Assembly (NCBI RefSeq): GCF_024055715.1
Contig: NZ_JAMXMV010000031.1
Location: forward strand, 1 to 64,000
DNA: 64,000 nt
Source: Actinoallomurus soli
Lineage (GTDB): Bacteria > Actinomycetota > Actinomycetes > Streptosporangiales > Streptosporangiaceae
Direction: 5' to 3'
Position numbers and translations under genes: made by a program. The notes below the pieces were generated by a model. The model worked only from the letters and a program-made list of their open reading frames with translations, did no database searches and was not told the origin of the DNA. Below are positions 21,212 to 29,603 of the stretch, one piece after another. Each line of letters starts with the position of its first letter. Within the stretch, counting starts at the first letter, position 1.

Positions 21212-21472
21212 GTGTCCGATCGTCAGAGCCCGACGTTGCGCCGCCGCCGCCTCGCCGGTGAACTGCGGAAGCTCCGCGAGGCCGCCGGCAAGTCGAGCGG
21301 CGAGGTGACCAAATCTCTGGAGTGGCCGCCCGGCAAGCTCACTCGAATGGAAAGAGCCGAGTGGAAGCGCCCGAACCCGCGTGACATTCAGGATCTGTGC
21401 CAGGTCTACGGCCGCCTGCGTCGAGGTGAGAGTGCTTTCGAAATCCGCGCAGCAATAACGCCGGCGCGGTGA
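21212..21472 (+). pseudogene. Truncated Xre-family regulator (DUF5753 type)
   Basis: An 86-residue frame with GTG start and GGAGA upstream. Residues 8-66 are a well-preserved Xre helix-turn-helix of the actinomycete DUF5753 class: LAGELRKLREAAGKSSGEVT, then KSLEWPPGKLTRMERAEWKR and PNPRDIQDLCQVYG. After VYG the family similarity ends, the frame reads unrelated residues and stops. The normal C-terminal DUF5753 domain of about 200 residues is missing, and no DUF397 gene follows. It may survive as a small DNA-binding protein; more probably it is a deletion remnant. Confidence 0.7.
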
Positions 21473-21548
21473 AATCCGGGACTGCGCGCTGAGAGACGGA
21501 GCGCGGGCGACCTGATCAGCGGTCGCCGCGCGCCTCGCCGTCGCGTCG

Positions 21549-21956
21549 TCAGGCTCGCCGGGTCTCGCTGCCCAGGCCCAGTGCCTCGGAGACCTCGGCG
21601 ACGCGTGTGTACTCCCGGTCCGGCAGGTTCCGCAGCGACGAGACGATCTCGTCCGGGGCACCGTTGCCCGCGGCACGGTCGGCCAGCGCGGCCGGGCGCA
21701 GGGGCTCGTGGAACCCCGCGAGGTAGCGCGCCATGTCGCTGCGCCGCTCGACGTCGTCCGGGCTCATGCCGGCCGGAGTCCCCTCGCGGTCCGCGAGGTT
21801 CCCGGACGTCGCGTCGCGGTCCCTGTCATCCACCACCGGCTCGGTCTCCTTCCACTCCTCCGCGTGCGTCGGACGGCCCGCACGCTGTAGCCCCTCGGTC
21901 TCGTGCCGTATCTCGTCGTCGATGTGCGGCCCGTGCTTGGCGCTCTGATCACCCAT
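21549..21956 (-). CDS. DUF2795-domain protein
   Basis: A 135-residue hydrophilic protein. Start ATG 21956 follows AAGGAGACGACC. The N-terminal 70 residues are charged and probably disordered (KHGPHIDDEIRHETEGLQRA). The C-terminal segment from about 75, with DMARYLAGFHEPLRPAALAD and SLRNLPDREYTRVAEVSEAL, matches DUF2795, a short helical module often found in actinomycete stress-related proteins. Its function is unknown. It is divergent from the AtuA gene. Confidence 0.8.
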   Translation of the reverse strand: MGDQSAKHGPHIDDEIRHETEGLQRAGRPTHAEEWKETEPVVDDRDRDATSGNLADREGTPAGMSPDDVERRSDMARYLAGFHEPLRPAALADRAAGNGAPDEIVSSLRNLPDREYTRVAEVSEALGLGSETRRA

Positions 21957-22150
21957 GGTCGTCTCCTTCCGGCTCATCGATCTCGCAGGCCACCTACCCG
22001 TCGCACGCGGAAAATGCGGCTCACGTGCCGCGAGTTCTCCGGCACGAGCCGGGCGGGACCGGCCGGGCGACCGTGCGGTAACTTCGCCTTCCGGGACGGA
22101 TTCCGACGCGGTGCCCGTCCCCGGCGCAGGACTCGGCACCTGGGAGCGGC

Positions 22151-23899
22151 ATGAATCGGCCGGTACGAATCGCGAACTGCTCCGGCTTCTACGGCGATCG
22201 GCTCTCCGCGCTCGCCGAGATGGTGCGCGGCGGACCGGTCGACGTCGTCACGGGCGACTACCTGGCCGAGGTCACGATGCTCGTGCTGGCCAAGAACCGC
22301 CTGAAGAAGCCCGCCGGCGGGTACGCGACGACCTTCCTGCGCCAGTTGAGGCCCGTGGCCGCCGAGATCGCCGAGCGCGGGATCAAGGTCGTCGTCAACG
22401 CGGGCGGCCTGGATCCGGCGGGCCTGGCCCGGGACACCCGGGCGCTGCTGGCCGAGGCCGGCGTCGACCTCGCGGTCGCGCACGTGGAAGGCGACGACCT
22501 GTCGGCGCGCCTGGCCGGGCTGGCGGCCGAGGGACACGCCCTGGCCCACCTGGACACCGGCGAGCCGTTCGCGAGCCGGGGGCACGAGCCGCTGACCGCG
22601 AACGCCTACCTCGGCGGGTTCGGCGTCGCGGCCGCCCTCGCCGGCGGGGCCGACATCGTGATCACCGGCCGGGTCGCGGACGCGTCGCTGGTGACGGGGG
22701 CCGCCGCCTGGTGGTGGGGCTGGTCGCCGGACGACCACGACGCGCTCGCCGGGGCCGTCGTCGCCGGGCACGTGATCGAGTGCGGGGCCCAGGCCACCGG
22801 CGGGAACTTCTCCGGCTTCACCGGCATCGCCGACCTGCGCCACCCCGGCTTCCCGATCGCGGAGGTGGACCGCGACGGGTCGAGCGTGATCACCAAGCAC
22901 GAGGGCACCGGCGGGGCGGTCACGGTCGACACCGTCACCGCGCAGCTGCTGTACGAGGTCGGCGCGCCCGGCTATCTGAACCCGGACGTGATCGCCCGGC
23001 TCGACACCGTCCGCGTCGAGCAGGAGGGGCCCGACCGCGTCCGGATGAGCGGCGTACGCGGGCAGGCGCCGCCGCCGACGACCAAGGTGGCCGTGACCGG
23101 GCTCGGCGGCTGGCGGAACTCCTGCACGTTCGTGCTGACCGGGCTGGACGTCGACGCGAAGGCCGCGCTGGTCGAGCGGGCGGTCCGCGCGCGGCTGGAC
23201 GGCGAACCGGGCATCGCCGACCTGCGCTTCACCCGCATCGGCGTGCCCGCGGCCGACCCGGCGGACCAGATGGCCGGGTCCAGCCTCCTGCACGTCGCCG
23301 TCGACGGCGACCAGAACAGCGCGGGCCGGGCCTTCTCCGCGCTCTGCGTCGAGCTCGCCCTGTCCAGCTATCCGGGGATCTACGGCATGGGAGTGCCGTC
23401 GGCCGGTTCCGCGTACGGCGTGTACTGGCCGACGCTCATCCCCCAGGACGTCCTGCGGCACACGGTCGTGCACCCCGACGGGCGCGAGGAGATCGTTCCG
23501 CCCCCGGCGACCGCCGAACCCGCCGCTGAGACGGACGTCGCCCTCCCCCCGTACAAGGCGGGGCCGACCGTCGAGGGGCCGCTCGGCCGGCTCGTCCACG
23601 CCCGCTCCGGAGACAAGGGCGGCAACGCGAACGTCGGCCTGTGGGTCGCCGACCCCGAGGCGTGGCCGTGGCTCGCCGCGACGATGACCACCGAGCGGTT
23701 CCAGGAGCTGCTGCCGGAGACGCGCGGGCTGGTCGTCGACCGGTACGTCCTGCCGAACCTCCGGGCGGTCAACTTCGTCGTCCGTGGCCTGCTGGACGGC
23801 GGCGCGACCGAGGCGCGCCGCTTCGACACGCAGGCCAAGGCGCTCGGCGAGTGGCTGCGCGCCCGCCACGTGTCCCTTCCGGAGCGATTGCTGAGATGA
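22151..23899 (+). CDS. AtuA-family acyclic terpene utilisation protein (DUF1446)
   Basis: A 582-residue cytoplasmic protein. It opens with IANCSGFYGDRLSALAEMVR and VDVVTGDYLAEVTMLVLAKN, the hallmark of the AtuA/DUF1446 family, and continues with VVNAGGLDPAGLARDTRALL, ADIVITGRVADASLVTGAAA, GHVIECGAQATGGNFSGF and, near the C-terminus, LVHARSGDKGGNANVGLWVA. AtuA belongs to the acyclic terpene (citronellol/geraniol) degradation cluster of Pseudomonas, but its reaction is not established. No other atu genes are nearby; instead its stop overlaps the start of a DUF1275 membrane protein by 4 bp. Confidence 0.88.
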   Translation: MNRPVRIANCSGFYGDRLSALAEMVRGGPVDVVTGDYLAEVTMLVLAKNRLKKPAGGYATTFLRQLRPVAAEIAERGIKVVVNAGGLDPAGLARDTRALLAEAGVDLAVAHVEGDDLSARLAGLAAEGHALAHLDTGEPFASRGHEPLTANAYLGGFGVAAALAGGADIVITGRVADASLVTGAAAWWWGWSPDDHDALAGAVVAGHVIECGAQATGGNFSGFTGIADLRHPGFPIAEVDRDGSSVITKHEGTGGAVTVDTVTAQLLYEVGAPGYLNPDVIARLDTVRVEQEGPDRVRMSGVRGQAPPPTTKVAVTGLGGWRNSCTFVLTGLDVDAKAALVERAVRARLDGEPGIADLRFTRIGVPAADPADQMAGSSLLHVAVDGDQNSAGRAFSALCVELALSSYPGIYGMGVPSAGSAYGVYWPTLIPQDVLRHTVVHPDGREEIVPPPATAEPAAETDVALPPYKAGPTVEGPLGRLVHARSGDKGGNANVGLWVADPEAWPWLAATMTTERFQELLPETRGLVVDRYVLPNLRAVNFVVRGLLDGGATEARRFDTQAKALGEWLRARHVSLPERLLR

Positions 23900-24618
23900 G
23901 GACCGCCACCGAGTCCGCGCGGCGCCGTACCGTGGCGTCGCTGGAGCTCGGTGTGCTGCTCGCGCTGGTCGGCGGGTTCCTCGACGCGTACTCCTTCATC
24001 CACCTGGGCGGCGTCTTCGCCAACGCGCAGACCGGGAACGTCGTGCTGTTCGGCGTCGAGGCGGCCCAGGGGCACTGGGGAAGCGCCGTACGGCACCTGC
24101 CGCCGATCGTCGCCTTCATGATCGGGGTGGCGGTCGCGGAGACGCTGCGGCGGCCCCGCGTGGCGGCCCGCATACGGAGCCCGGCCAGGGCCGCCCTCGT
24201 GCTGGAGATCCTCGTCCTCGTGGCCGCCGGGTTCGTGTCGTCCGTCGTCCCGGCCGACGCGCTCGTGGTCGTCATCGCGTTCGTCGCGTCGGTCCAGGTC
24301 TCGTCGTTCCGCAAGCTGCTCGACTGGCCGTACAACACGACCATGACCACGGGGAACCTCCGGTCCGCCGCGCAGGCGCTGTACGTGGCGGTGGCCGACC
24401 GCGACGCCGGGTCGGCGCGGAAGGCCCGCAGCTTCGCCGTGATCATCGTGAGCTTCCTGATCGGCGGGTTCCTCGGCGGGTTGCTGACCCTGCGCCTCGG
24501 CGCGCACGCCATCTGGATCTGCGCCGCGGTGCTCCTCCTGGCGCTGGGCCTGTTCGTCGTCGACGTGCGCCGGAACCTCCTGGAGCTGCGCCGGCGGAGG
24601 TCCCGCCGCCCGCGGTGA
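23896..24618 (+). CDS. DUF1275 (YoaK-type) membrane protein
   Basis: A 240-residue integral membrane protein with about six helices. Family landmarks are LALVGGFLDAYSFIHLGGVF and ANAQTGNVVLFG near the start (the DA-x-SF and QTGN motifs) and a repeat-like NTTMTTGNLRSAAQALY in the second half. The protein ends in a basic tail RRRRSRRPR. Members are predicted transporters of unknown substrate. The ATGA overlap with AtuA indicates coupled translation, so a link to the compound handled by AtuA is plausible. Confidence 0.88.
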   Translation: MRTATESARRRTVASLELGVLLALVGGFLDAYSFIHLGGVFANAQTGNVVLFGVEAAQGHWGSAVRHLPPIVAFMIGVAVAETLRRPRVAARIRSPARAALVLEILVLVAAGFVSSVVPADALVVVIAFVASVQVSSFRKLLDWPYNTTMTTGNLRSAAQALYVAVADRDAGSARKARSFAVIIVSFLIGGFLGGLLTLRLGAHAIWICAAVLLLALGLFVVDVRRNLLELRRRRSRRPR

Positions 24619-25380
24619 TCACTCGTACGGGTCCCGTGGGGCGGTGATCTCGGCGAGGCTGGTGGCGCGCAGTTCGGGTACGCCGTCGGCCGACCGCTGG
24701 AACGTCCCGGTCACGGTCACCCACTGGTCCCGCGCGGGGGTGTTCCCGGTCGTGCCGGTGACGCGGACGACCGCCGCGACGGCGTCGGCGGCGCAGCAGG
24801 CGATCTGGTACCGCGCGATGCGGAAACCGGCCCGGTCGTTCCCCGGGGTGACGAAGCCCGTCAGCCGTACGGGGGTGGCGCCGAAGCTGGCACCGGCGTG
24901 GTCGGCGGCGCGCTCGTCGAACTCCAGCAGCGTCATCGACGCCGTACGCCCGGCGGGCAGCGGATCGAACGTGCGCCCGCCGGAGCGGACGTCGACGGCC
25001 GCGCTGCGGCCGACGCCGAAGCTGCCGAGCGCGGGCGGTGTGACCAGCAGCAACGCCAGGACGGGCCCGAGCAGCAGCCAGCCGGCCCGGTCCCCGTGTG
25101 CGTGCCCGTGCCCATCCGCGTGGCCGGGCCCCCGCTCGTCGCCGTGCCCGTGGGCGTCCGCCTGCGCGTGCGCGTCGCCGTGGGCGTCGGCGCGGCGTCG
25201 TACGAGACCGAGGGCGCGGGCGACGCCGACGAGTCCGAGCGCGACGAGCAGGGCCCCGGCGACCAGGAGCACGCCGCCCATGCCGGTGCGGACGTACTTG
25301 GCGTACGCGCCGGTGAGCGCGAGGCGCACCATCATCGCGCCGACGAGCAGGACGGTCGTCGCGCGGGCGTCCTCCGTCAC
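24619..25380 (-). CDS. TIGR03943-family permease subunit with His-rich loop
   Basis: A 253-residue protein with GTG start overlapping the stop of the permease gene (GTGA). Two N-terminal membrane helices (about 10-25 and 35-58) are followed by a striking histidine-rich loop at about 65-97 with eight His in AH/GH pairs, then a third helix (WLLLGPVLALLLVTPPALGS), and an exported domain of about 140 residues containing IACCAADAVAAVVRV and RDQWVTVTGTF. This is the TIGR03943 layout, which accompanies UPF0718 permeases. The loop could bind Zn, Cu or Ni, suggesting that the pair handles a metal or metallophore. Confidence 0.85.
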   Translation of the reverse strand: MTEDARATTVLLVGAMMVRLALTGAYAKYVRTGMGGVLLVAGALLVALGLVGVARALGLVRRRADAHGDAHAQADAHGHGDERGPGHADGHGHAHGDRAGWLLLGPVLALLLVTPPALGSFGVGRSAAVDVRSGGRTFDPLPAGRTASMTLLEFDERAADHAGASFGATPVRLTGFVTPGNDRAGFRIARYQIACCAADAVAAVVRVTGTTGNTPARDQWVTVTGTFQRSADGVPELRATSLAEITAPRDPYE

Positions 25381-26390
25381 AGCAGCCACCACCCGACGAG
25401 ACCGGCGCAGGCGACCGCCACGGCGAACGTCGCGAGGGAGAACCGCCACGCGAACCGGGTGCCGAACGTTCCCGCCTGCAGCGCGAACAGCTTGACGTCC
25501 ACCATCGGCCCGACCACGAGGAACGCCAGCCGAGCCGTGAGGGAGAACTGCTTGAGCCCGGCGGCGACGAAGGCGTCCGCCTCCGAGCAGAGGGCCACGA
25601 CGACGGCCAGGACGCCGAGGACGAGCAGCGACAGCGGGCCGGTCCCGGCGACGGAGTCGACGATGCTGCGGGGCACGAGGGTCTGCAGCGTGGCCGCGGT
25701 GCCGGCTCCGATGACGAGGAAGCCGCCGGCCTGCAGGAGGTCGTGCTGGGCCGTGGCGAGGAAGACCGCGAGGCGGGGCCCTTCCTCGGTGTGGTCCGAG
25801 CGCCTCGGCTTGATCAGGTCGTCGCGGCCCAGCGCGATCCACAGCAGGCCCATGACGACGGAGGCGGCCAGACTCGCCAGGAACCGCGCGAGGACCATCG
25901 CCGGCCGCCCGGGGAACGCGACCGCCGTCGAGACCAGGACCACCGGGTTGATGGCCGGGGCCGACAGGAGGAAGGCGAACGCCGCCGCCGGGGTCACGCC
26001 GATCGAGACGAGCCGCGCGGCGACCGGGACCGAGCCGCACTCACAGCCGGGCAGAGCCGCACCGGCCGCCGCGGCGGCGGGGACGGCGAGCGCGGGCCGC
26101 TTGGGCAGCAGGCGGGCGATCAGGCCGGGCGGGACGAACGCCGCGATCGACGCGCTGACCGCCACGCCGAGGACGAGGAACGGCAGGGCCTGGATGGTGA
26201 TGGCGACGAAGACGGTGGCCCAGTTGGCGACGGCGGGGTGGCCGAACAGCCCGGTCAGCACGGGCCGCAGCGCGACCGCGGCGACGATCAGCGCGGTGAC
26301 CAGCGGCAGCCCGGCTCCGCGCGGGCGCCGGCCGGACGCGGCGGCGTCGTCGGCGGGAGGAGCCTCCGGAGAGGAGGCGGGGGTCGGCAC
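25377..26390 (-). CDS. UPF0718/DUF318-family permease
   Basis: About 337 residues (GTG 26390 chosen for GAGGTAG upstream; a TTG nine bases earlier is possible). Eight or so membrane helices are visible. The family motif LPGCECGSVPVAARLVSIGV lies near residue 120, where the Cys pair is conserved, and FAFLLSAPAINPVVLVSTAV follows; the second half repeats the fold (EADAFVAAGLKQFSLTARLA). Predicted to be a permease, with the downstream His-rich TIGR03943 protein as partner. Related pairs are often zinc-regulated in actinomycetes, but I do not see a convincing Zur box here. Confidence 0.87.
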   Translation of the reverse strand: MPTPASSPEAPPADDAAASGRRPRGAGLPLVTALIVAAVALRPVLTGLFGHPAVANWATVFVAITIQALPFLVLGVAVSASIAAFVPPGLIARLLPKRPALAVPAAAAAGAALPGCECGSVPVAARLVSIGVTPAAAFAFLLSAPAINPVVLVSTAVAFPGRPAMVLARFLASLAASVVMGLLWIALGRDDLIKPRRSDHTEEGPRLAVFLATAQHDLLQAGGFLVIGAGTAATLQTLVPRSIVDSVAGTGPLSLLVLGVLAVVVALCSEADAFVAAGLKQFSLTARLAFLVVGPMVDVKLFALQAGTFGTRFAWRFSLATFAVAVACAGLVGWWLL

Positions 26391-26537
26391 AGGCGGCAAT
26401 CTACCTCTTTGTCTGGATCACGCCATGAACACGAATCAACCCGACGTCTTTCCGTCCGTCCTCGTCGCATGGGAGGGTACGGCCGGTATTCAGTGTCCCC
26501 GCCGGCGACGGCGTGGTCCCGGCTCCCGGAGGAAGCC

Positions 26538-28430
26538 TTGCTCCCTGCGTTCCTGCGTTCCCGCGCGGCCCGTGCGGGACTCATCGCCGTCGCGCTGGGC
26601 GCGGTGGCCGCCGCGCCGCTGGCGGTCACCGGCTCACAGCCGGCCGGTGCGGTCACCATCGCCGGCGCCAACACGCTCTCCGACAAGGTCGCGGTCGACT
26701 GGGCGGGCAAGCACCGCCCCGCCCGTACGACGGACGTCCACCTGATCGCCTGGAACGACTTCCACGGCAACCTCGAACCCGCCGGCCTGACCATCTACGG
26801 CAGGTTCGCGGGCGGCGCCGCCTTCCTCGCCAAGGCGGTGAAGGACAAGCAGAAGCAGTACGGCAGCCGCGAGGCCAGCGTCATGGCGGGTGACGACATC
26901 GGTGCCAGCCCCCTCGTCAACGGGCTGTTCAACGAGGAACCGGCCACCATCATGGCCAACATGATGAACGCCGACTTCGCCTCGGTCGGCAACCACGAGT
27001 TCGACAAGGGCAAGACGGAGCTGCTGCGCATCCAGAACGGCGGCTGCGCGAGCACCGGCTGCAAGGGCGCGCCGTACCCGGTGAAGCGGCACGGCAGGTG
27101 GACGACGACGAACACCTACCCGGGCGCCGACTTCCAGTACCTGTCCGCGAACGTGACGGACAAGGCGACCGGCAAGACGCTGCTGCCCGCGTACGGCGTC
27201 AAGCGGTTCCCCTCGACGAGCGGGCGGCCGATCTCCGTCGGGTTCATCGGCGAGGTGCTGCAGGCCACGCCCACGATCGTCACCCCGACCGGCGTCGCCG
27301 GCCTCGACTTCGGCGACGAGGCGGACGCCGCGAACCGTGCCGCCAGGCGGCTCGCCCGGCAGGGCGTGAAGATCCCCGTCCTCGTCATCCACCAGGGCGG
27401 CTTCCAGACCGGCACGATCGCCGCGCCGAACGGCTGCGCCGGGAACCTGGCCGGCAGTGACATCGAGGCGATCGCCAAGAAGCTCGACCCCTCCATCAAG
27501 GTGATCGTGTCCGGTCACACGCACGCGGAGTACCGCTGCACGATCACGGTGAACGGCGTGACGCGCCTGATCACCAGCGCTTCGTCGTTCGGCCGCATCC
27601 TCAGCGACATCACGCTGAAGGTCGACAACCGGACCGGCACGCTCGTGTCCGCGGACGCGACCAACTCGATCGTCGAGAACGCGCTGAACACCCCGGGCGC
27701 CGGCGTCACCCGCCAGGAGGACCCGTCCAAGGCCGACCCGGCCGTGGCCAAGGTCGTCAAGCAGTACGTCGACGCGTCCGCGCCGCTGGCCAACAAGGTG
27801 GTCGGCAAGATCCAGGGCGACCTGACCCGCGACGCCAGCCCCGTCGGCGAGACGGCGCTCGGCGACGTGATCGCCGACGCGCAGCTCGCCGCGACCTCCG
27901 ACGCGAGCAAGGGCGGCGCCCAGGTCGCGCTGATGAACCCGGGCGGCGTCCGCGCGGACCTCAGGGCCGGCGACATCTCCTCCGGCGGTGAGGCGCCCGG
28001 CGAGGTCACCTACGGCGAGGCGTTCACCGTCCAGCCGTTCGGCAACAGCCTCGTGACCAAGACGATGACCGGCGACATGCTCCGGCGCGTCCTGGAGCAG
28101 CAGTTCACCGGCTGCGGCGGTCAGACCAGCCAGAAGATCCTGCAGCTCTCCAAGACGCTGAGCTACCAGTCCAACCCCTCCGCGGCCACCTGCGCCGGCA
28201 AGATCGGTGAGATCAAGGTGAACGGCGCGACGGTCACCCCGACCACGAGCCTCCGCGTGACGATGAACAACTTCCTCGCCACCGGCGGCGACGGGTTCAC
28301 CGTCTTCAACGAGGGAACCGACCCGCTCGGGGGCGCGCAGGACATCGACGCGTTCGTCGCCTACCTCGCGGCCGCCGGCGCCACCGGCGTCGCCGTCCCG
28401 GCCCTGGACCGCATCACCCCGCTGTCCTGA
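26538..28430 (+). CDS. Secreted bifunctional metallophosphatase/5'-nucleotidase
   Basis: About 630 residues. TTG 26538 was chosen because GGAGGAAG lies just upstream; an ATG at 26469 would put a long non-signal sequence in front. The signal peptide is LIAVALGAVAAAPLAVTGSQ with cleavage near PAGA. The N-terminal metallophosphoesterase domain has the dimetal motifs LIAWNDFHGNLEP, VMAGDDIGAS, SVGNHEFDKGK and IVSGHTHAEYRC. The C-terminal 5'-nucleotidase substrate domain has QVALMNPGGVRADLRAG, FTVQPFGNSLV and MNNFLATGGDGFTVF. There is no LPXTG or anchor, so it is released to hydrolyse extracellular nucleotides and supply nucleoside and phosphate. Confidence 0.93.
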   Translation: MLPAFLRSRAARAGLIAVALGAVAAAPLAVTGSQPAGAVTIAGANTLSDKVAVDWAGKHRPARTTDVHLIAWNDFHGNLEPAGLTIYGRFAGGAAFLAKAVKDKQKQYGSREASVMAGDDIGASPLVNGLFNEEPATIMANMMNADFASVGNHEFDKGKTELLRIQNGGCASTGCKGAPYPVKRHGRWTTTNTYPGADFQYLSANVTDKATGKTLLPAYGVKRFPSTSGRPISVGFIGEVLQATPTIVTPTGVAGLDFGDEADAANRAARRLARQGVKIPVLVIHQGGFQTGTIAAPNGCAGNLAGSDIEAIAKKLDPSIKVIVSGHTHAEYRCTITVNGVTRLITSASSFGRILSDITLKVDNRTGTLVSADATNSIVENALNTPGAGVTRQEDPSKADPAVAKVVKQYVDASAPLANKVVGKIQGDLTRDASPVGETALGDVIADAQLAATSDASKGGAQVALMNPGGVRADLRAGDISSGGEAPGEVTYGEAFTVQPFGNSLVTKTMTGDMLRRVLEQQFTGCGGQTSQKILQLSKTLSYQSNPSAATCAGKIGEIKVNGATVTPTTSLRVTMNNFLATGGDGFTVFNEGTDPLGGAQDIDAFVAYLAAAGATGVAVPALDRITPLS

Positions 28431-28440
28431 CCGACCGCCG

Positions 28441-28475
28441 ACGCCCCGGGTGCCGCTCCTCGGTACCCGGGGCGT
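28441..28475. terminator. 11-bp stem terminator between convergent genes
   Basis: ACGCCCCGGGT (28441-28451) and ACCCGGGGCGT (28465-28475) are perfect inverted arms between the nucleotidase gene (plus) and a tetR gene (minus). Confidence 0.78.
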
Positions 28476-28511
28476 GGCACGTCGGTGCCACGGGCGCTGC
28501 CCGAGGGCGGG

Positions 28512-29084
28512 TCAGGCCGCGGGCCGGATGAGGTGGGCGACGGCGGCGCGTACGGCGGGGCGTGCCTCGGCCGGGTCGTCGAGCGCGCCGGCGACGGTGA
28601 GGCCGTCGCGGAGCGTCATGAGGGCCACGGCCGTGCGCTGCGGCTCCGGGTGACCGGCCGCGACGAGCAGTTCTTCCAGCAGGCCCTTGAACCACCGGCG
28701 GAAGTCGGCGACCACCCGGCGGACGGGGTGGTCCGGATCCGGGTACTCGGCCGCCGCGTTGATGAACGCGCAGCCACGGAAGCCCGGCGCGCAGGTGACC
28801 TCGCCGACGCCCTCGAAGACGGAGACGATCCTCTCCTCGGGCGTCTCGCCCTGCGGGACGGCCTGCTCCCGTACGCGGGCGATCTGCTCCTCCAGGTACG
28901 CGCAGACCAGGTCGTCCTTGGAGGGGAAGTGGTGGTAGAAGGTCGCCTTCGCCACACCGGCCTCGGCGATGATCCGGTCGATGCCCACCGCGTGGATGCC
29001 CTCCGCGTAGAACAGCGCGAGCGCGGTGTCGAGCACCCGCCGGCGCGCGGGGCTCCGGCGGGGAGCGGTGGCGGTCGAGGTCAT
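28512..29084 (-). CDS. TetR-family regulator of the OsmC gene
   Basis: A 190-residue protein. The HTH is RVLDTALALFYAEGIHAVGI, then DRIIAEAGVAKATFYHHFPS, with the TFYHHFPSKDDL signature. The C-terminal domain includes a single Cys pair region (TCAPGFRGCAFINAAAEYPD); in other peroxide-linked TetR proteins such residues can sense oxidants, but this is inference. It is divergent from an OsmC/Ohr gene, and two AGACAG-N2-CTGTCT palindromes lie between their starts, so it very probably represses both genes. Confidence 0.9.
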   Translation of the reverse strand: MTSTATAPRRSPARRRVLDTALALFYAEGIHAVGIDRIIAEAGVAKATFYHHFPSKDDLVCAYLEEQIARVREQAVPQGETPEERIVSVFEGVGEVTCAPGFRGCAFINAAAEYPDPDHPVRRVVADFRRWFKGLLEELLVAAGHPEPQRTAVALMTLRDGLTVAGALDDPAEARPAVRAAVAHLIRPAA

Positions 29085-29098
29085 GGGTTGACTTTACC

Positions 29099-29142
29099 AG
29101 ACAGACCTGTCTACCTTAGGTGGCGTACAGACAGGTCTGTCT
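29099..29142. promoter_or_regulatory. Double palindromic TetR operator AGACAG-N2-CTGTCT
   Basis: Copy 1 (29099-29112) is AGACAG-AC-CTGTCT. Copy 2 (29129-29142) is AGACAG-GT-CTGTCT, the exact reverse complement of copy 1. The centres are 30 bp apart, about three helical turns, so two dimers could bind the same face. The site lies between the tetR start at 29084 and the OsmC start at 29159 and will cover the promoters. Confidence 0.88.
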
Positions 29143-29158
29143 AGTTGGGAGATCGGAC

Positions 29159-29572
29159 ATGAGCGCCATCTACACCGCCATCGCCACCGCGTCCGGCCGG
29201 GACGGCCGTGCCGTCAGCTCCGACAAGAAGCTCGACGTGACGCTGGCCAAGCCGACCGAGATGGGCGGAAACGGGGAGGGGACCAACCCCGAGCAGCTGT
29301 TCGCCGCCGGCTACGCGGCCTGCTTCGCGAGCGCGCTCGACCTCGTCGCGGGCAAGAAGAAGGTCGACGTCTCCGACACCGCCGTCACCGCCGAGGTCGG
29401 CATCGGGCCGAACGGCTCGGGCGGGTTCGCCCTCCAGGTCGTCCTGCGCGTCGAGCTGCCCGACGGCGTCGCCGCCGAGACCGGCCGCGAGCTCGTCGAG
29501 GCCGCCCACCAGGTCTGCCCCTACTCCAACGCCACCCGTGGCAATGTCCCGGTCGAGCTCGTCATCGAGTAG
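29159..29572 (+). CDS. OsmC/Ohr-family organic hydroperoxide reductase
   Basis: A 137-residue protein. It begins MSAIYTAIATASGRDGRAVS, has the first active-site region GEGTNPEQLFAAGYAACFAS with the peroxidatic Cys in YAACFASAL (about residue 58), and the second in LVEAAHQVCPYSNATRGNVP with the resolving Cys in VCPYS (about 121). This two-cysteine arrangement is that of Ohr, which reduces organic hydroperoxides with dihydrolipoyl electrons. Ohr is usually controlled by the MarR protein OhrR; here a divergent TetR protein and its double operator take that place. Confidence 0.92.
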   Translation: MSAIYTAIATASGRDGRAVSSDKKLDVTLAKPTEMGGNGEGTNPEQLFAAGYAACFASALDLVAGKKKVDVSDTAVTAEVGIGPNGSGGFALQVVLRVELPDGVAAETGRELVEAAHQVCPYSNATRGNVPVELVIE

Positions 29573-29603
29573 GCGCCCCGCGCGCCCTCCGGTCGCCGGC
29601 CTC

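Noticed and set aside
20480-21676. Minus-strand open frame of about 400 codons across the ATPase-like gene and its flanks
   Set aside because: Arg/Ser/Pro-rich translation with no family; two supported genes lie in other frames of the same stretch.
26469-26537. ATG 26469 as start of the 5'-nucleotidase
   Set aside because: It would place about 23 non-signal residues before the signal peptide; the TTG at 26538 has GGAGGAAG at the right distance.
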